A stretch of 20,657 nt of DNA, taken from the NCBI GenBank assembly GCA_933822405.4, contig CAKOGP040001757.1, positions 1-20,657 on the forward strand, read 5' to 3'. Below, in pieces: positions 17,300-20,657 of this stretch. Origin of the DNA: Cylindrotheca closterium (Eukaryota > Bacillariophyta > Bacillariophyceae > Bacillariales > Bacillariaceae). The translations under genes were made by a program, and so were the position numbers. Every line of letters starts with the position of its first letter. Position 1 is the first letter of the stretch. The notes under the pieces are model-generated. The model saw only the letters and a program-made list of their open reading frames with translations, was not told the DNA's origin and did not search any database.

Positions 17300-17632
17300 C
17301 ATCCAGATTTCAAGAGCCATACTGGCGGCACTCTGTCGTTTGCAGGAGGTGCAGCTAAAGTGATGTCGAAGAAGCAAAATCTAAACAGCAGAAGCAGTAC
17401 GGAAGCGGAACTGATTGCTGTTGACGATGTTGTCACGATGATACTATGGACAAAGTTGTTCATGGAGTGGCAAGGGTATCCGATCGAGAAAAATATCTTG
17501 TATCAGAATAATAAAAGCGCGATTCTACTGGAAGAGAATGGTCGCAAGGGCGCGGGCAAAAGAAGCCGAGCTATCAATATTCGTTATTTCTTTATCACAG
17601 ATCAAGTTGAGAAAGGACACATGAGGTGGTGA
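17213..17632 (+). pseudogene. pol: RNase H of A2 (third acidic residue changed to Asn)
   Basis: A 139-codon frame collinear with B's RNase H: Asp24 in WMIDAS, Glu64 in SSTEAE, and Asn99 in LYQNNKSA where B has Asp in YLDNKSS. Loss of the third carboxylate should impair metal-dependent cleavage. The position where B has a TGA is an arginine codon here (INIRYFF), so the frame continues to DQVEKGHMRW. The usual C-terminal KPLQG tail is absent; sequence after 17620 does not match B. Confidence 0.82.
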
Positions 17633-17898
17633 TAAAAATCACAATTTCCTTGTCCTTTTTACCCAGTGGAACTGTCAATTACGGATAATGGCTGGGACAT
17701 TAAGGGGAATATATGACAATTTCAAAAAAAAACCAAAACCACAAGGCTACTGTCTCAGATGTGGAAAGTGGCCTCTTGGTCCACGAATAGGTCAGACAAG
17801 TATGTATATGTTCAAAATGAAAATACAAAACAAAAATAAGCAGTGAATGAGAGCATGTCCCATTGCTGCCAATGGTGATTGTCACAATGGCAGGTGAG
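17633..17898 (+). other. 3' end of the A2 internal region and polypurine tract
   Basis: No coherent coding sequence. The part from about 17770 matches the inverted fragment 10764-10880, and the last 37 bp match 11236-11272. It ends GGCAGGTGAG directly before the LTR, the equivalent of the polypurine tract GGCAGGAGTG of element B. An A-run of nine lies near 17725. Confidence 0.65.
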
Positions 17899-18406
17899 TG
17901 TTAGGATATGGCAAAATATGAGTTTTTACGTTCCAAAAAGAAACTATTCAAGTACAAAGTTTTCAACACGTACGATTGGACTTTGATCGTGATGTCGGGA
18001 TTTGACGCAAGTATGCCGGACGCAAGTCTGTCGGACAATCTACATCCACACAAAAAGGGAATGACCCTATACAAGTGAGATATTGATGTTGTGTACAATG
18101 CAGTAGGGAATAATACAAGATGTCCCAAAGTACTGCATCCAACATAGAATTGTTGTAGAGGTCGAATCAAGTTCTGTAAACAAGGAATTTTCCAAGGGAA
18201 AATCGTTGAACTTACTTTTGTGATTGAATCATCAATTCAAGCCAAACATTAATCAAATAGGAACAATTTCACTCAAAGCATACCTAGACACAGGAGAACT
18301 ATTGTTGTGAAAGTGTTGTACAGTCGATTACAAATTTAGATTGCAGAGAGTTTGTTCTGAGCGCTAAAGGCACTCACAATAGAGCACATTTTGCTTTATT
18401 CTAACA
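17899..18406 (+). repeat. Family-A LTR, right LTR of A2
   Basis: 508 bp, TGTTAGGATATG to TTCTAACA. Preceded by the polypurine tract, so this is a true 3' LTR. It keeps the paired 15-bp GACGCAAGT units (near 18005-18034). Flanked on the right by CTCAC (18407-18411). Confidence 0.88.
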
Positions 18407-18411
18407 CTCAC
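18407..18411. other. Candidate target-site duplication CTCAC, right
   Basis: Matches 9048-9052, the five bases before the outermost plus-strand LTR of the composite. A chance 5-bp match is possible. Confidence 0.5.
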
Positions 18412-19491
18412 CAACTTGTCCATCAAATCCAGTTCTACTGGTCAGAATTGGACTGAGATGCCAAGGTCTGTTTCTTGACTTGGGTGTTGAAGAATCGGCA
18501 CAGTGAAACTCTTCTATCAACCATTAGCCATTACAATCCCTAAAGTCATTGCCTGGAGATAATTTTCCATTTTTTTTCTCTTCGAACTTCATTCTGGTTC
18601 CATTATTGCTTTCTATGACATGCAGTAGCTGGTTTTAAGCTTTCTGTTTTGAAAGTGATGATTGATCAGCGATGTGACTGACAATTGGCCAATGTCTTGG
18701 GAAAACATTTTTAATTAATATGCCATATTTTTGGCGAGAAAAAGAAGTCCATTTCACTAGACATTTCTATATTTCTTGTCTAAGAAAATTTATTTTACTC
18801 TAAATAAAAATGGTATTTATCTATATTTTTTGTTCATTGTTCGCAATGCATTCTCCACCCAAAATGAAGTGTAAACATGCGATATCGTACAAAAGCACTG
18901 ATGTTTGGCCTGCGTTTTGGGTACAAGAGAAGTCCTATTATTTAAAGTCACCCGGATGGGCATCACAAAAGCTGCAGCAGCACTGGCCTCTGTTTGGGAG
19001 AAGGAGATACAGTGGAAGGCTTTGGGAGCAATCCCATGCATACACAAGGAGGACAATTCGTCTTTCTAAGGTTCTGCAGGTATGGGACAAGAGAGCTTTG
19101 GTAGCGGCACAAGCAAATATGAAGGAACAATAAGATTTTTTTTGACAAGGATGGCATCCTTTTTGCTTGAAAGGGAAGATAACATCAAGACGTATCACTA
19201 ACAGCAACAGCACATTACTGCTGTAAATAAAACGATTTTTACTTTTTGCTTGTGTTGTATTCAAATGTCGGCTGGCTTGAATAGGGCAAAAGACACATAC
19301 ATTTTGAATGTTCAGTGGTGATTTCGTTTTGTTGTGTGTTTGCAGCAAGAAAAGTGGGTTGTATTTTGAAGACATGGTTTAGTGGGGAGAAAAACGTGGG
19401 GAGTGGAATTTTTGCCGTTGCGTACAAAATTAGCTGTTAACCATTTGTTTTTTGCCAGTATTTTCCAGACAAACTCTCAGGTTGCCGATTG
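18412..19491. other. AT-rich sequence without a confident gene
   Basis: No match to the elements of this window. On the plus strand 18902-19069 is an open stretch of 55 codons (first ATG near 18954), with an Ala-rich amphipathic piece (GITKAAAALASVWEKE) and a TAA stop. The composition looks protein-like, but it has no clear start, no known motif and overlaps longer frames on both strands (18810-19133 plus, 18938-19375 minus). It may be a remnant of an exon. The surrounding 18412-18800 and 19140-19490 are rich in T- and A-runs and show nothing further. Confidence 0.35.
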
Positions 19492-19562
19492 CAAATTAGA
19501 ATCCGAGTTTTTTCTTGGATTCTATTGCAAAAATAAATAGAATCCAAGAAAACTCGAATTTG
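19492..19562. repeat. Imperfect hairpin of about 27 bp
   Basis: The left arm contains CAAATT, then after a 6-base insertion CGAGTTTT, and after a 2-base bulge CTTGGATTCTATT; the right arm is the complement AATAGAATCCAAG, AAAACTCG, AATTTG. The loop is about 10 bases of A/T. It could be a small palindromic repeat, a structured transcript, or the footprint of a tiny MITE. No T-run follows. Confidence 0.6.
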
Positions 19563-19778
19563 TTCGTAAAAGGGTTAAAATCAATTGTGTTGATGTGAAA
19601 ACATCCAAGCAAACTATTGCTCAATGTATGCCAAACACGCACGTTTAAATCGCTAGTGTTGCTGGCTTCAGTCAGCAAGCCAACCAGTCTCAAGTATGTC
19701 TGCCTGGCCTTAAAAGACTTGCACGCTCATGTTGACACACTTGCAACAATCTTTGCCACATAGCGCTTTCCTCTGAAG

Positions 19779-20098
19779 TCACGCTGCATTTTGCTGGAAA
19801 ATGGTCTTTTTGGCTTGTTCAAGATTGGCATCAGTGATGATTCTGGAGTTGGGTAGGGCGTTGCAAAAGGTGGTTCTTTCCAAATCACCAATGCGTTGCT
19901 CAAGGGATTGAGCCCGGTCTTCTGCAGTCACAATTGCTTGTCCCTTCCAGGCTTTTTTGACAAGTTCAAGGATTTCCAAAAGCTTTTCTGGCTTGGGATT
20001 CTTTAAGGGAGGAATCTTCAGGGTGCAGGTTGCGCTCCTATTTTGGTCGTGATTGTGCATGCAGGTGAACTTGTGAAGAAGGTCTTGGTTCTCCTCTT
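19779..20098 (-). pseudogene. C-terminal part of an unknown protein, cut by an LTR
   Basis: The minus-strand frame ends TGA at 19779-19781. An ATG at 20060 gives 93 codons, but the frame is open further upstream through 20098 and into the LTR, so the start is unknown and the piece is probably the end of a longer gene. The protein is helical and charged: a Pro/Lys segment (LKIPPLKNPKPEK), then heptad-like LLEILELVKKAW and AQSLEQRIGDLERT, suggestive of a coiled coil. No enzyme motif was seen. It is the best candidate for host-derived coding sequence in the window. It is joined exactly at the LTR terminus TGTTGGGATATG, which suggests disruption by insertion; the other half is not found beyond 20476. 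Confidence 0.45.
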
Positions 20099-20476
20099 TG
20101 TTGGGATATGACTTTTTACGTTCAAAGAGAAAAAACTATTCAAGTAAACAAAGTTTTGACACGCACGATCGGATTTTGATTGTGATGTCAGGAATTCAAT
20201 ATACTAGTGGAATATTTGTGTGGTGTACAATACAGTAGGGAATAACACAAGATGTCCCAAAGTACTGTATTCAACACAGAGGAGTCCTTGTAGAAGTCAG
20301 ATTGAATTCTGTGGGAAAATCGTTGAACTTACTTTTGTTATTGAATCATCGTTTCAAGCCAAACATTAATCAAATAGGAACAACTTCACCCAAAGTATAC
20401 CTAACACAGGAGAACTATCATGGTGAAAGTGTTGTACAGTCAATTACAAATTTAGATTGCAGAGAGCTTGTTCTGA
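20099..20476 (+). repeat. Family-A LTR, truncated and internally deleted
   Basis: Starts TGTTGGGATATG and follows the family-A LTR to TTGTTCTGA, with an internal loss of about 80 bp that removes the GACGCAAG repeats and the CACACAAAAAGGGAATG segment, and a smaller loss near 20308. The last 30 bp of the LTR are missing. More diverged than the other copies, hence probably older. Confidence 0.8.
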
Positions 20477-20494
20477 ATCCAACACAAAATCGAG

Positions 20495-20611
20495 ATGTCG
20501 GATACAACTCGTGCTGAACTCAAATCAAAGGAGGAAAACCCTGTTGACGCAGACGACAGGATGGAGACGGAGGAGACCAAGGAGGACAAACCAACAATTG
20601 CCAGCTCCTGA
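20495..20611 (+). other. Short acidic frame after the LTR, possible Gag N-terminus
   Basis: An ATG opens 38 codons, very rich in Glu, Asp, Lys and Thr (MSDTTRAELKSKEENPVD and on), up to TGA at 20609. Another frame stays open to the window end with Pro/Ala/Gln/Thr composition, so a frameshift may separate two parts of one protein. Its place downstream of an LTR in the same orientation would suit a Gag start, but it does not resemble A1 Gag. It could equally be host sequence. Confidence 0.3.
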
Positions 20612-20657
20612 ACAGCGTACTGCAGTGTCTTCGACAATTCCAGAACAAGCAACTGCA

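Larger units (their letters stand above)
9053..18406 (+). mobile_element. Rearranged family-A copia composite containing element A2
   Basis: The plus-strand outer ends are an LTR start at 9053 and an LTR end at 18406, both flanked by CTCAC, which suggests that the whole 9.35 kb descends from one insertion later scrambled internally. From the left it holds a truncated LTR, an inverted protease/integrase fragment, 439 bp of foreign filler, an inverted LTR piece, an inverted RT piece, and then the element A2 with LTRs 11273-11779 and 17899-18406. The A2 LTRs themselves are not flanked by matching 5-mers (GTGTG on the left, CTCAC on the right), which fits the idea that 11273 is not the original outer end. 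Confidence 0.65.

Noticed and set aside
19140..19160. T-run following the frame at 18810-19133, as a terminator.
   Set aside because: No preceding stem was found, and in an AT-rich eukaryotic spacer a T-run alone is not informative.
1..20657. Search for CRISPR arrays, bacterial operons, tRNA or rRNA genes.
   Set aside because: No regularly spaced repeats, Shine-Dalgarno-linked gene clusters, tRNA cloverleaf or rRNA segments were noticed by eye; all repeats seen are LTR, TIR or element duplications. A tRNA scan was not run.

Overview
The window reads as a transposon-choked stretch of a eukaryotic nuclear genome. The likeliest host is a diatom or other stramenopile. This is inferred from the style of the Ty1/copia polyproteins, the long acidic linker between integrase and reverse transcriptase, and a TTAGGG-type repeat; no host gene was recognised. 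Almost all of the sequence is made of two related copia families, here called A and B. Both carry Gag with a CCHC knuckle, aspartic protease, GAG-pre-integrase, DDE integrase, acidic linker, reverse transcriptase and RNase H, in that order. Every copy is broken.

Layout. 1-2679: 5' part of a family-A element (A1) on the minus strand, with LTR 2181-2679, decayed gag, a 349-codon knuckle/protease ORF, and a deletion that fuses the protease region directly to the end of the integrase linker. 2680-9047: a nearly complete family-B element on the minus strand, with 5' LTR 8495-9047, gag, protease, integrase, linker, RT, RNase H, a polypurine tract and a 3' LTR truncated where it meets A1. 9053-18406: a rearranged family-A composite on the plus strand, flanked by CTCAC on both sides. 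It starts with a truncated LTR, then holds inverted fragments (protease/integrase, an LTR piece and an RT piece) and 439 bp of unrelated filler. A recognisable A2 element follows: LTR 11273-11779, protease, integrase, RT, RNase H, LTR 17899-18406. A 1,433-bp terminal-inverted-repeat DNA element (14902-16334) with a TAA target duplication is nested inside the A2 RT. 18407-20098: AT-rich sequence with no confident gene, apart from an open reading frame on the minus strand that runs into the next LTR. 20099-20476: a truncated family-A LTR, followed by a short acidic ORF at the window edge.

Nothing here looks like an intact, self-sufficient system. The parts of most interest are the TIR element with two empty sites available inside the window, the telomere-like filler at an internal deletion junction, the head-to-head LTR palindrome that could yield hairpin RNA, and two diverged tandem duplications in A2 that suggest template switching between element lineages. 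Statements about catalytic residues are read from the translations; family names rest on motif order and on cross-comparison of the copies in this window.
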